Below are positions 16,620 to 25,856 of a stretch of 64,000 nucleotides of DNA, piece by piece. Position 1 is the stretch's first letter. Each line of letters starts with the position of its first letter. The translations under genes and the position numbers were made by a program. This DNA comes from Parcubacteria group bacterium M10-OD1-1. Lineage in GTDB: Bacteria; Patescibacteria; Paceibacteria; Moranbacterales; UBA2206. The notes under the pieces were generated by a model. That model was not told the origin of the DNA. It ran no database searches and worked only from the letters and a program-made list of their open reading frames with translations. Location: NCBI GenBank assembly GCA_003056145.1, contig LSNL01000005.1, positions 1 to 64,000 of the forward strand. Reading direction: 5' to 3'.

Positions 16620-18068
16620 ATGCGTGAAGATATTATTGAAGTTAAGTTAGAAAAACTCAAAAAAATAAAAGAGTTTGGAATGAATCCTTATCCTGAAAAA
16701 ACTCAAAGAAATTTAAAAAATCAAGAAGCCTTAGAACAATTTGAAGATATTAAAGAAGTAATATCTTTAGTAGGAAGAGTTCGATCAATGCGTTCTATGG
16801 GAAATATTATCTTTGCTCATATTGAAGATGAAAGTGGTAAAATCCAACTCTTTTTAAATAAGAAAAAAGTAGGTTTAGAAAAATTTGAACTTTTTTCTAA
16901 AGGCGTGGAGATTGGTGATTTCATAGAAGTGCGGGGTTTACTTTTTAAAACTAAACAAGAAGAAAAAACCTTGGAAGTTACTAGCTGGAAAATGTTATCC
17001 AAAAGCATTCGTCCAATTCCTACTGAGCATTTTGGAATTAAAAATCAGGAAACCTTGCTAAGGAAAAGATATCTAGATTTAATGATTAATCCGCTTACGC
17101 GGGAAATTTTTAGAAAAAAAAATATTTTTTGGCAGACGACGAGAAATATTTTATCTAAAGCAGGTTTTTTGGAAGTTCAAAATTCAGTTTTAGAGCTTAT
17201 TCCTGGAGGAGCAGATGCACAGCCCTTTGTAACACATCACAATGCTCTTGATCAAGATTTTTATATGCGTATCTCTTTAGAGCTTCCGCTTAAAAGACTT
17301 CTGGTTGGTGGATATGAAAAGATTTTTGAAATTGGAAGAGTTTTTAGAAATGAAGGAATGGATAGAGAGCACCTTCAAGAGTTTGATCATATAGAATTCT
17401 ATGCGGCTTATTGGGATTTAGAAAAAGGAATGGAATTTATTGAGTCAATGTATAAACAAATTGTTTTAGCAGTTACTGGTGAATATACTCACAATTTTGA
17501 AGATCAAAAAATTGATTGGAAGAAAAAATTTCCAATTATTGACTATTTTTCTGAGTTTAAAAAAGAAACCGGGATTGATTTAGGTGATGCCAGTGTTACA
17601 GTCGAGAAACTGAAAGCAAAAGCAAATGAATTAGGGATTAAATATGAAAATGAATATCGAAAAGGTAGGATGATTGATACTATCTATAAGAAAACAGTAC
17701 GACAGAAATTAATTCAGCCATGTTTTTTAGTTGGTCATCCAATAGAAGTTTCACCACTTGCTAAAGTTGATCCAAATAATTCTAATAAAGTTTTACGTGT
17801 TCAAATAGTGGCAGGGAAAAGCGAACTTTGCAATGCTTTTTCAGAACTTAATGATCCGATTGATCAAAGAAAAAGGTTTGAAAATCAGATGAAACTTCGA
17901 GAAGCTGGAGATGCAGAAGCGCAAATGCTTGATGAAGATTTCGTTGAAGCTTTGGAATATGGAATGCCACCAGCTTTTGGTTTCGGTATGAGTGAAAGAT
18001 TTTTTTCCTTTATAGAAAACAAACCTGTTCGTGAAACAATAATCTTTGCTCCAATAAAAGAGAAATAA
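16620..18068 (+). CDS. lysS: Lysyl-tRNA synthetase, class II
   Basis: 482 residues. An N-terminal OB-fold anticodon-binding domain (VGRVRSMRSMGNIIFAHIEDESGKIQLF) leads to the class II catalytic core, with motif 2 around FEIGRVFRNEGMDREHLQEFDHIEFY and a motif 3 ending YGMPPAFGFGMSERF. It charges tRNA-Lys with lysine. A candidate -10 (TAAAAT, 16608-16613) ends exactly 6 nt before the ATG, so the mRNA may be leaderless, though its -35 is weak. Confidence 0.97.
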   Translation: MREDIIEVKLEKLKKIKEFGMNPYPEKTQRNLKNQEALEQFEDIKEVISLVGRVRSMRSMGNIIFAHIEDESGKIQLFLNKKKVGLEKFELFSKGVEIGDFIEVRGLLFKTKQEEKTLEVTSWKMLSKSIRPIPTEHFGIKNQETLLRKRYLDLMINPLTREIFRKKNIFWQTTRNILSKAGFLEVQNSVLELIPGGADAQPFVTHHNALDQDFYMRISLELPLKRLLVGGYEKIFEIGRVFRNEGMDREHLQEFDHIEFYAAYWDLEKGMEFIESMYKQIVLAVTGEYTHNFEDQKIDWKKKFPIIDYFSEFKKETGIDLGDASVTVEKLKAKANELGIKYENEYRKGRMIDTIYKKTVRQKLIQPCFLVGHPIEVSPLAKVDPNNSNKVLRVQIVAGKSELCNAFSELNDPIDQRKRFENQMKLREAGDAEAQMLDEDFVEALEYGMPPAFGFGMSERFFSFIENKPVRETIIFAPIKEK

Positions 18069-18225
18069 ATCCTGAATGATTATAAAATAGATAAAAATAT
18101 TTGTAATAAAAAAATAAGAAAATATTTAACTCTGATAAAATAATTAAAAAAAGTAGCTTAGGTATTTTAGCAATCCAGAGTTTCTTATGTAATAGAAATA
18201 TTAAATGTATGTTCGTATTAAATAT

Positions 18226-18642
18226 ATGAAAAAAATAATGGTTTTTGGGACATTTGACATTTTTCATCTAGGACATCAGAGTTTTTTGCAACAAGCTAAA
18301 AAATATGGAGATTATTTAATTGCAGTTGTCGCCCGTGATATGACTGTTAAGCAAGTTAAAAATAAAAAACCGAAAAATAATGAGCAAGAAAGATTAAATG
18401 AAATTCAAAGAAGTGGTTTAGTGAACGAAGTCATTCTAGGAAGTCTTAAAGATAAATATAAAGCAATCAAAAAATATAGACCAGATGTGATATGCCTTGG
18501 ATATGACCAAAAATTTTTTGTAGAAAAACTCACAGAAGAATTAGAGTATCTAGGTTTAAATAAAACAAAAATTGTTCGTCTGGAATCTTTTAAACCAGAG
18601 AAATACAAATCTTCAATAATTGCCAAAAAGAGTGTTATTTAG
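18226..18642 (+). CDS. Cytidylyltransferase-family nucleotidyltransferase
   Basis: 138 residues from the ATG at 18226; an in-frame ATG at 18205 would add 7 residues unlike the family. The fold start VFGTFDIFHLGH carries the nucleotide-binding HxGH signature at residues 15-18. The C-terminal half has CLGYDQ and an end resembling the ISSS/S-T signature (KSSIIAKKSV). Family members include glycerol-3-phosphate cytidylyltransferase and archaeal-type FAD synthetase; substrate cannot be chosen here. It lies between lysS and serS. Confidence 0.82.
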   Translation: MKKIMVFGTFDIFHLGHQSFLQQAKKYGDYLIAVVARDMTVKQVKNKKPKNNEQERLNEIQRSGLVNEVILGSLKDKYKAIKKYRPDVICLGYDQKFFVEKLTEELEYLGLNKTKIVRLESFKPEKYKSSIIAKKSVI

Positions 18643-18689
18643 TAGTATAAGTGTATTAAATTGAATATAATAATAGAAAATTTAAAATT

Positions 18690-20015
18690 ATGTTAGATAT
18701 AAAATTTATTAGAGAAAACAGAGAGGAGTTGAAAAAGGTAATTAAAGATAAAAATGCAAATCTAGATGTAGAGCAACTTTTAGAACTGGATAGAAAAAGG
18801 GTGAAAATACTTAGAGAAATTGAAGAACTTAAATCGATGAAAAATTCAATTAATGATTTAATTATGTCTGCAAAGGATCAGACTGAAAGAAAAGAAATAA
18901 TTGAAAAAGGAAAAGAGATAAAAAGTAAACTTGAAATTAAAGATCCTGAGTTTAAAAAAATTCAAAAAGCATTTGATGATATGATGGTGCAAGTTCCCAA
19001 TATCATTTCTTCTGATACACCAATTGGAAGTAGTGAAGAAGATAACGTTGAAGTTGAAAAAAATGGTAAAATTCCGAAATTTGATTTTGAGCCAAATGAT
19101 CATATCCAAATCGGAAAAGATTTAGATATTTTAGATTTAGAAAAAGGAGCTGAAGTTTCTGGATATCGCGGATACTATGTAAAAAATGAAGGCGTTTCTT
19201 TGATGATGGCTTTAATGATGTATGCAATTAATAAGATGATTGAAAAAGGATTTTCGCCGATGATTCCTCCAACCCTAGTAAAAGGAGCTGTACTTTTTGG
19301 AACAGGATATTTTAAAAGCAAAGAATACAATGAGAGTGTTGATGAGATATATCAAGTTGCTTCAGGAGATAAAGAGTCCGACGGAAGTTCAAGTAAAGAA
19401 AAAAAATTTTTAGTAGGAACGGCTGAGCCTTCTCTTTTGGCATATTATTCTAATGAAGTATTGAAGGAAAAAGATTTGCCAATTAAGCTGTGTGGATATT
19501 CTCAATGTTATCGCAGTGAAATTGGGTCTTATGGAAAAGATACAAAAGGACTTTATCGAGTGCATGAATTTATGAAGGTTGAACAAGTTATTTTGGCAAA
19601 AGCTGACATCAATGAATCAATAAAATTACAAGATGAAATGGTGGCAATTACTAAAGAAATTCACGAAGAGCTTGGGCTTCCGTATCGCGTACTTCAGATT
19701 TGTACGGGTGATATGGGATTAGGAAAATATCGAATGTTTGATCTTGAAGCGTGGATGCCTTCTCGAAATGGATATGGTGAAACAGGCTCAGCTTCAAACT
19801 TTTTAGATTGGCAAGCCAGAAGACTAAATGTAAAATATGTTGATAAAAATGGAAATAAGAAGCATGTTTATATGCTCAATAACACCGTCCTTCCGTCTCC
19901 ACGTCCGTTTATTGCGATTTTGGAAAACCATCAGCAAGCTGATGGTAGCGTTATAATACCCGAAGTTCTTCGTAAATGGATGCCAAGTAATTTAGATAAA
20001 ATTAGCAAGAAATAA
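18690..20015 (+). CDS. serS: Seryl-tRNA synthetase
   Basis: 441 residues. The N-terminal two-helix coiled-coil arm that grips the tRNA-Ser long arm (about 25-105, rich in K/E) is followed by the class II core: GTAEPSLLAYYSNEV, YRSEIGSYGKDTKGLYRVHEFMKVEQ (motif 2), and the motif 3 region with TVLPSPRPFIAILENHQQ. A short Ser/Lys-rich insertion (GDKESDGSSSKEKK) precedes the GTAEPS motif. It uses more CGN arginine codons and G/C than most of the window. Confidence 0.97.
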   Translation: MLDIKFIRENREELKKVIKDKNANLDVEQLLELDRKRVKILREIEELKSMKNSINDLIMSAKDQTERKEIIEKGKEIKSKLEIKDPEFKKIQKAFDDMMVQVPNIISSDTPIGSSEEDNVEVEKNGKIPKFDFEPNDHIQIGKDLDILDLEKGAEVSGYRGYYVKNEGVSLMMALMMYAINKMIEKGFSPMIPPTLVKGAVLFGTGYFKSKEYNESVDEIYQVASGDKESDGSSSKEKKFLVGTAEPSLLAYYSNEVLKEKDLPIKLCGYSQCYRSEIGSYGKDTKGLYRVHEFMKVEQVILAKADINESIKLQDEMVAITKEIHEELGLPYRVLQICTGDMGLGKYRMFDLEAWMPSRNGYGETGSASNFLDWQARRLNVKYVDKNGNKKHVYMLNNTVLPSPRPFIAILENHQQADGSVIIPEVLRKWMPSNLDKISKK

Positions 20016-20027
20016 CTTTTTTAAATT

Positions 20028-20651
20028 ATGTTGTATTTTCTGGATCTTTTTGGGACATTTGCTTTTGCAATAACAGGAGCATATAAAGCCAAAGGCTCCA
20101 AGCTTCATATTTTTGGTGTGATTTTTTTAGGGATTATTACAGCAGTTGGTGGAGGAACTTTTCGGGACATAGTAATTGGTCGAACCCCACTTTTTTATCT
20201 TAAAGATCCGAATTATCTCTTAGTAGCGATTATGGCTGGATTGATTATCTATTTTATTCCGACTTTTTTTAAAAAAAGATATTCATTCTTTCGTTTTATT
20301 GATTCAATTGGCTTAGCTTCCTTTGTTATTATTGGAGTTTCAGTTGCTAATACATTTTTATTTGGTGGTAACCATTTTTCTTTAAACTCTCTTTTGGTTT
20401 CTGTTTTTCTTGGAATGTTGACTGGATTTGGAGGTGGAATTGTTCGTGATGCAATTATGGGTGATGTTCCATATTTACTCAAACATGGCTCAAATTATGT
20501 TTTAACTGCTTTTTGGGGGTCTTTAATTTTTTATTTACTGAGTTTTATTAATGTGAATTTAGCAATGATTGTTTCATTTATAACAACTTTATATTTGCGT
20601 GAAGTTGCTTCAAAATTTGGATTATATAATAAAGTTATTAAAAAACAATAA
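20028..20651 (+). CDS. TRIC-type / UPF0126 membrane channel
   Basis: 207 residues with seven hydrophobic segments arranged as two repeats of a three-helix unit. Both repeats carry the diagnostic glycine-rich motif: AVGGGTFRDIVIGRTP near residue 43 and GFGGGIVRDAIMGDVP near 130. Bacterial members of this family form trimeric monovalent-cation channels (YadS/YicG type). It starts 12 nt after serS and ends 2 nt before the GH1 gene, so the three are probably co-transcribed. Confidence 0.88.
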   Translation: MLYFLDLFGTFAFAITGAYKAKGSKLHIFGVIFLGIITAVGGGTFRDIVIGRTPLFYLKDPNYLLVAIMAGLIIYFIPTFFKKRYSFFRFIDSIGLASFVIIGVSVANTFLFGGNHFSLNSLLVSVFLGMLTGFGGGIVRDAIMGDVPYLLKHGSNYVLTAFWGSLIFYLLSFINVNLAMIVSFITTLYLREVASKFGLYNKVIKKQ

Positions 20652-20653
20652 GA

Positions 20654-21985
20654 ATGAAAAATAAAAAACTAAAACTTTCAAATGAACTTGTCCAGAAAAA
20701 TGCGGATGGTTTCAACGAAAGTAATAACCCAGAATCAAAAAAGTTAATTTTTCCTTCAGGATTTTTATGGGGGGCTTCTACTGCAGCTCACCAGGTAGAG
20801 GGGAATATGAAAAATAATTGGACCAAGTGGGAAAAAGAAAATGCAGAGAGATTAGTAAAAGAAGCAAAGACAAAATGGCAACCATGGCAACAAAAAAAAT
20901 TTCCAGAAATGTTTGAACCAAAGAACTATATCTCTGGTCAAGCTTGTGATCAATATCATCGCTATGAAGAAGATTTTGATATTGTTAAAAAACTTAATCA
21001 TAATGCTCATCGTTTTTCTATTGAGTGGTCAAGAATTGAACCAGAAGAGGGAAGATTTGATGAAAAAGAAATTAAACATTACAGGAAAGTGATTCAGGCT
21101 TTACGTGCGCGTGGAATTGAACCTTTTGTAACACTTTGGCATTGGACTAATCCACAGTGGATTGAGGAGATGGGAGGTCCAACCAATAAAAAATTCATTT
21201 TTTATTTTGCTCGATTTGCTGAACTAATGGCGAGAGAATTTTTTGGATTAGTTAATTTTTGGCTAACGATAAATGAACCGACTTCAGTTATTTCAGCTTC
21301 TTATATTTCTGGAATTTGGCCACCACAAAAAAGGAACCCCCTCATTGCATTAAAAGTTTATAAAATATTATCGCAGGCTCATAATCAGGCATACGAAACC
21401 ATTCATTCAGTATCTCAAAATGTGCAAGTTGGCTTTGCTAATGTTTTAGTTTATTTGAATCCAGTTAATAAGTCATCTATCTTAGATAGACTAACTGTAA
21501 AAATTGGAAACTATTTTGCAAACAGAAAATTTCTTAATATGACTGATGGGTACAATGATTTTTTAACACTGCAATACTATTTTCATTTTGATGTTGCTTT
21601 TTTAGCAACCAATAATAACAAAAATGAAGTTGTTTCAGATTTGGGTTGGGAAGTTTATCCTGAGGGAATTTATCATTTACTCAAGAACCTGGGAAAATAT
21701 AACTTGCCTATTTATATTACAGAAAATGGACTAGCAGATGCAGAAGATGAGAAACGAGAAAAATTTATTAAGGATAGCTTACTATGGACACACAGAGCCA
21801 TTAATGAAGGTATTGATGTTCGTGGATATTTTTACTGGTCTCTTATTGATAATTTTGAATGGGATAAGGGTTTTTGGCCACGGTTTGGTCTAGTAGAAAT
21901 TAACTACAAGACACAAGAGCGTAAAATTCGTTCTAGTGCGCTAGAATATGCCAAAATTTGCCAAGAAAATACGGTTAAAATTTGA
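20654..21985 (+). CDS. GH1 family beta-glycosidase
   Basis: 443 residues with the (beta/alpha)8 barrel of family GH1. The N-terminal signature FLWGASTAAHQVEGN is near residue 36. The acid/base glutamate is Glu208 in TINEPTS and the nucleophile is Glu357 in ITENGLAD. The sugar-binding YFYWSLIDNFEWDKGF region follows near 395. No signal peptide, so it is cytoplasmic and would act on imported beta-glucosides or galactosides. It ends with TGA, which supports the standard code. The sequence resembles the serS and TRIC genes in base use. Confidence 0.94.
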   Translation: MKNKKLKLSNELVQKNADGFNESNNPESKKLIFPSGFLWGASTAAHQVEGNMKNNWTKWEKENAERLVKEAKTKWQPWQQKKFPEMFEPKNYISGQACDQYHRYEEDFDIVKKLNHNAHRFSIEWSRIEPEEGRFDEKEIKHYRKVIQALRARGIEPFVTLWHWTNPQWIEEMGGPTNKKFIFYFARFAELMAREFFGLVNFWLTINEPTSVISASYISGIWPPQKRNPLIALKVYKILSQAHNQAYETIHSVSQNVQVGFANVLVYLNPVNKSSILDRLTVKIGNYFANRKFLNMTDGYNDFLTLQYYFHFDVAFLATNNNKNEVVSDLGWEVYPEGIYHLLKNLGKYNLPIYITENGLADAEDEKREKFIKDSLLWTHRAINEGIDVRGYFYWSLIDNFEWDKGFWPRFGLVEINYKTQERKIRSSALEYAKICQENTVKI

Positions 21986-22010
21986 TTTAAGAAAATTTTA
22001 AAATAGGTAG

Positions 22011-22038
22011 TTGACGAATTTCGTAGTTGTGATAAACT
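22011..22038 (+). promoter_or_regulatory. rRNA promoter P1
   Basis: TTGACG (22011-22016), 16-nt spacer, TAAACT (22033-22038), about 480 nt before the 16S gene. Confidence 0.7.
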
Positions 22039-22108
22039 AATTAAGTTGTTTAAATAAATTAAATATAGCATTACTGTTTTAAAGAGCTTAAGAAGATTTT
22101 TTAAACAC

Positions 22109-22136
22109 TTGACAGATAATTTATATTTGCTAAAAT
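22109..22136 (+). promoter_or_regulatory. rRNA promoter P2
   Basis: TTGACA (22109-22114), 16-nt spacer, TAAAAT (22131-22136). A second start site 98 nt after P1, the tandem arrangement common for rRNA genes. Confidence 0.75.
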
Positions 22137-22220
22137 AGTTAATACGAGTTGCATTTAAGTCTTAATTTCAAAAAAGGAAACTAAATAAACTCTCAACAAT
22201 CTTTTAAAATACGGGTGAAA

Positions 22221-22272
22221 CAAAGATACATCTTTGTATGTAATTACTATTGCCTACAGAGATGTATTTTTT
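22221..22272 (+). promoter_or_regulatory. Terminator-like element with competing hairpin in the 16S leader
   Basis: ATACATCTTTG (22226-22236) pairs with CAGAGATGTAT (22257-22267, one G-U), followed by six T's: a terminator shape. The upstream arm can instead pair locally: CAAAGA (22221-22226) with TCTTTG (22231-22236) across TACA. The two folds exclude each other, as in an attenuator. Confidence 0.45.
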
Positions 22273-22353
22273 ATAACTCCAAAGAAGTTATGGGAAATAT
22301 TATTTTCCCCTCATTGCTTTGCAGTTATGGGTTGAACTTTGACAAATAAATAG

Positions 22354-22387
22354 TTTCTCTAAATCTCTACCTTTTGATTTAGAGAAA
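22354..22387 (+). repeat. Perfect 12-bp hairpin in the 16S leader
   Basis: TTTCTCTAAATC (22354-22365) pairs perfectly with GATTTAGAGAAA (22376-22387) across 10 nt. Probably a leader stem just outside the processing stalk. Confidence 0.6.
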
Positions 22388-22392
22388 TATTA

Positions 22393-22455
22393 ATCACAAT
22401 TTTTTGCGATTAGTCCTCGTTCGGTTAATTTATTAATCGGACAAATTGAGTCTAT
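22393..22455 (+). other. 5' arm of the 16S processing stem
   Basis: 22393-22416 is nearly fully complementary to 24187-24210 (two mismatches by eye), and TGAGTCTAT (22447-22455) is the exact complement of ATAGACTCA (24174-24182). Between them lies a small local hairpin (CGGTTAAT / ATTAATCG). Paired arms flanking 16S are RNase III-type substrates in other bacteria. Confidence 0.8.
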
Positions 22456-22517
22456 TAAATTAAGAAATTTATTTTTCTTTTCAACAAAGAATAAACGAAG
22501 TAAAATTCGTGCATTCA

Positions 22518-24005
<1,488 letters not shown>

Positions 24006-24017
24006 CTAGGGAGATTT

Positions 24018-24090
24018 GATAGTAATTCAGAGTATCTTACACTAAAGATGTATTAGGTCAAACTAAGCATTGTAAGATATGATTACTATC
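24018..24090 (+). repeat. Long imperfect hairpin just after 16S
   Basis: GATAGTAAT (24018-24026) pairs with ATTACTATC (24082-24090), and TATCTTACA (24033-24041) pairs with TGTAAGATA (24071-24079). It forms an extended stem inside the processing stalk. It is not a tRNA. Confidence 0.65.
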
Positions 24091-24173
24091 TGCTGGTCGA
24101 CTCTTATTTATTTAAGAGAACAGCAATGCCTAACAGAGCTATATAATCTGTAGTGTGTTTTGTACAACGCACG

Positions 24174-24210
24174 ATAGACTCATTTAGGACTAATCGCATA
24201 AGATTGTGAA
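24174..24210 (+). other. 3' arm of the 16S processing stem
   Basis: ATAGACTCA (24174-24182) and 24187-24210 are complementary to the leader arms at 22447-22455 and 22393-22416. This closes a stalk around 16S alone. Between 24006 and 24430 there is no tRNA and no start of 23S. Confidence 0.8.
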
Positions 24211-24222
24211 AACTTATACAAT

Positions 24223-24249
24223 AAGGTACCCATTTCGGGTACTTTTTTT
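24223..24249 (+). terminator. Intrinsic terminator of the 16S transcript
   Basis: GTACCC (24226-24231) pairs with GGGTAC (24237-24242), extended outward by A/T and G-U pairs, followed by seven T's. It lies only 13 nt after the processing stem, so the rRNA transcript ends with 16S. Confidence 0.9.
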
Positions 24250-24370
24250 GTGTTTAAATTAAAAACTTCCCGGAATAGTTTATTTTATGGATTAATAATG
24301 AGATAATTTTTTAGTTTATTATTTCTTTCTGTTTTAACTCTAATAAAACTTAATATTTATTGAAAAATTT

Positions 24371-24403
24371 AAAAAAGGCTTCTCAATTATGATGGGCCTT
24401 TTT
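24371..24403. terminator. Second terminator, usable from both strands
   Basis: AAAAAGGC (24372-24379) pairs with GCCTTTTT (24396-24403). The A-run before and T-run after make it work in either direction. It sits between 16S and the convergent gene ending at 24431. Confidence 0.75.
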
Positions 24404-24430
24404 ATTGTTGTGAATTTGTCACGAAGCTTA

Positions 24431-24970
24431 TTATTTAGTTAAAATATGAAGTATATTTAAGTTATGCTCAAACAGCTTAACTGCGGTTTTTTCTAGAAAT
24501 ACACCTTTTATTTCGCTAAAAGACAAATTTATTGGTTCTTTAAACCAAATTTTAATTTCTTCGGCTGGGTGAATGTAATCAAGAAAGCTATTTAGGGTTG
24601 TATTTTTTTCTTGTGGCTTATTCCTAAACCATGTTGCTTTGTTAACTTTTTTCACCTTATAAAAAGAAAGACAACTGTCTTTCTTTTTGATATTGTCGAT
24701 GCGAATATCAAAAGATTTTGGATAAATCTTTTTGCGGGTTTCTTCAAAAATAGACTTTCTAAAACCATTAATTGGTTCTGATGGAAATGTTTTTTTGCCA
24801 ATCTTAATAATAGCTACTACTAATGATGTTCGACAGGTCTCTAAAAAAATTTGTTGTTTATCTGGAGTAGAATTTTGCCAAGGCGTTGCCATTCTTAAAT
24901 TAGAAAATAATTTTTCTTCAGCTAATTCCATTTCTCTTTTTCTAATATTATAAGTAGAAATAGGTATCAT
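24431..24970 (-). CDS. Hypothetical protein next to the rRNA gene
   Basis: 179 residues from the ATG at 24970, chosen because AAGGAGA (plus 24976-24982) lies 5-6 nt before it; a longer in-frame version from 25000 would skip that site. The protein is soluble, rich in Lys, Glu, Ile and Phe, with no signal peptide, membrane segment or motif I recognise. Recognisable stretches such as SLVVAIIKIGKKTFPSEPING suggest an alpha/beta fold only weakly. It faces away from an orphan gene on the plus strand, and its strong ribosome binding site is unusual for this genome. Confidence 0.65.
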   Translation of the reverse strand: MIPISTYNIRKREMELAEEKLFSNLRMATPWQNSTPDKQQIFLETCRTSLVVAIIKIGKKTFPSEPINGFRKSIFEETRKKIYPKSFDIRIDNIKKKDSCLSFYKVKKVNKATWFRNKPQEKNTTLNSFLDYIHPAEEIKIWFKEPINLSFSEIKGVFLEKTAVKLFEHNLNILHILTK

Positions 24971-25064
24971 TATTGTCTCCTTATTTTTTGAAGTTTTCAA
25001 TGAAAAGAACTATTTAAAATGATGATGACATAAAATTGGATAAAAGTCAAAAATAAAATTGTAT

Positions 25065-25093
25065 TTGGCAAATATCTTGTTTAGGATTAAAAT
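25065..25093 (+). promoter_or_regulatory. Promoter of the orphan gene at 25167
   Basis: TTGGCA (25065-25070), 17-nt spacer, TAAAAT (25088-25093), giving a leader of about 65 nt. Confidence 0.6.
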
Positions 25094-25166
25094 AAAAGCA
25101 TAAAAAGTTCTTTATTTTTCTTAACAGCTTTTAAATATCCACTTAAACTAAACGGGAGATGAGGCT

Positions 25167-25508
25167 ATGGGAATAACAACTAAAGAATATACCGGTCAAG
25201 AGTTATCAGTAGTGGGATTTATTCATATCACTGGACTACCAGTGAAAACGATCATAGGTTGTTTTATTATCTCTCAGTCTCTATGCTCAAAGTATAGGGG
25301 GACTATTGGGCATAGGAGAAATCAAGAATTAGTAATAACGCTAGAAGGCTATGCCTGGTTAAGAACAGAGCAAAGACTGGATAACCATTTTTTAGAACTA
25401 TTGCTTAATCTGGGAGTAGATCCGTTTAGCAAAAACCCTTTAGTTCCAGTGATAGATAAAAGTATGTTAGAGAAAAGAAAGGTAAATCCATTGTGGTATC
25501 CAAGCTAA
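25167..25508 (+). CDS. Small orphan protein with a stop-codon-loop hairpin
   Basis: 113 residues, no family recognised. A purine-rich site (GGGAGATGAGG) lies a few bases before the ATG, and a good promoter lies upstream, so it is very likely expressed. The protein has a mildly hydrophobic middle (about 32-42), two Cys close together (IIGCFIISQSLC), a basic turn (YRGTIGHRRNQ), a helical LEGYAWLRTEQRLDNHFLELLLNLG segment and a Pro-rich tail. The gene is a one-gene unit closed by two hairpins, the first of which holds its TAA stop in the loop. Confidence 0.65.
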   Translation: MGITTKEYTGQELSVVGFIHITGLPVKTIIGCFIISQSLCSKYRGTIGHRRNQELVITLEGYAWLRTEQRLDNHFLELLLNLGVDPFSKNPLVPVIDKSMLEKRKVNPLWYPS

Positions 25509-25519
25509 ACTTGGATACC
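25495..25519 (+). repeat. Perfect hairpin with the stop codon in its loop
   Basis: GGTATCCAAG (25495-25504) pairs with CTTGGATACC (25510-25519). The 5-nt loop CTAAA contains the TAA stop (25506-25508). The last codons of the gene form one arm. Confidence 0.85.
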
Positions 25520-25521
25520 AC

Positions 25522-25560
25522 AAATAAAGGACCAGTAGAAAAATCTACGGTCCTTTATTT
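25522..25560 (+). terminator. Terminator hairpin
   Basis: AAATAAAGGACC plus GTAGA pairs with TCTAC plus GGTCCTTTATTT, 17 bp with one bulged A and an AAAA loop, followed by ATAAAATTTTTT. Confidence 0.85.
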
Positions 25561-25588
25561 ATAAAATTTTTTCATTATTTAAGTCAAG

Positions 25589-25846
25589 CTATTTTTTAAA
25601 AGTTAAATCATTGAAGGTCTCAATGGAAGGTTTCATTTTTTTAAGAATTATTGCTAATGGACAATAACCTGTTAAAGTGAAATTAGTAATCATTATTCCA
25701 ATAAATAAAGCTAGATAAATAAAATTTTGATTAATTGTCCAAGCTAAAATAAATCCAAGAATAATAAGAATTCCACCGATTAAAATAATTATTCTTTCTA
25801 AAAACCATTTTGAGGTATTTAGTCTATAAATATTTTTTTGTTGCAT
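25589..25846 (-). CDS. DUF2892 (YgaP-like transmembrane) protein
   Basis: 85 residues. Two membrane segments (about 16-36 and 43-60) are followed by TGYCPLAIILKK, the GxCPL motif characteristic of the DUF2892 domain that forms the membrane part of YgaP-type proteins. Here there is no attached rhodanese. It lies 10 nt after the RND pump gene, so it is the last gene of the efflux operon. Its function is not established. Confidence 0.82.
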   Translation of the reverse strand: MQQKNIYRLNTSKWFLERIIILIGGILIILGFILAWTINQNFIYLALFIGIMITNFTLTGYCPLAIILKKMKPSIETFNDLTFKK

Positions 25847-25856
25847 GCTTCTTTAA

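Noticed and set aside
21983..21985. Possible UGA recoding (as in SR1/Gracilibacteria)
   Set aside because: TGA ends the GH1, GH100-like, lipoprotein and LysM genes at family-appropriate or overlapping positions, so it is a stop here.
24006..24222. tRNA genes in the region behind 16S
   Set aside because: The hairpins there do not form a cloverleaf and no T-loop GGTTCRA pattern is present.
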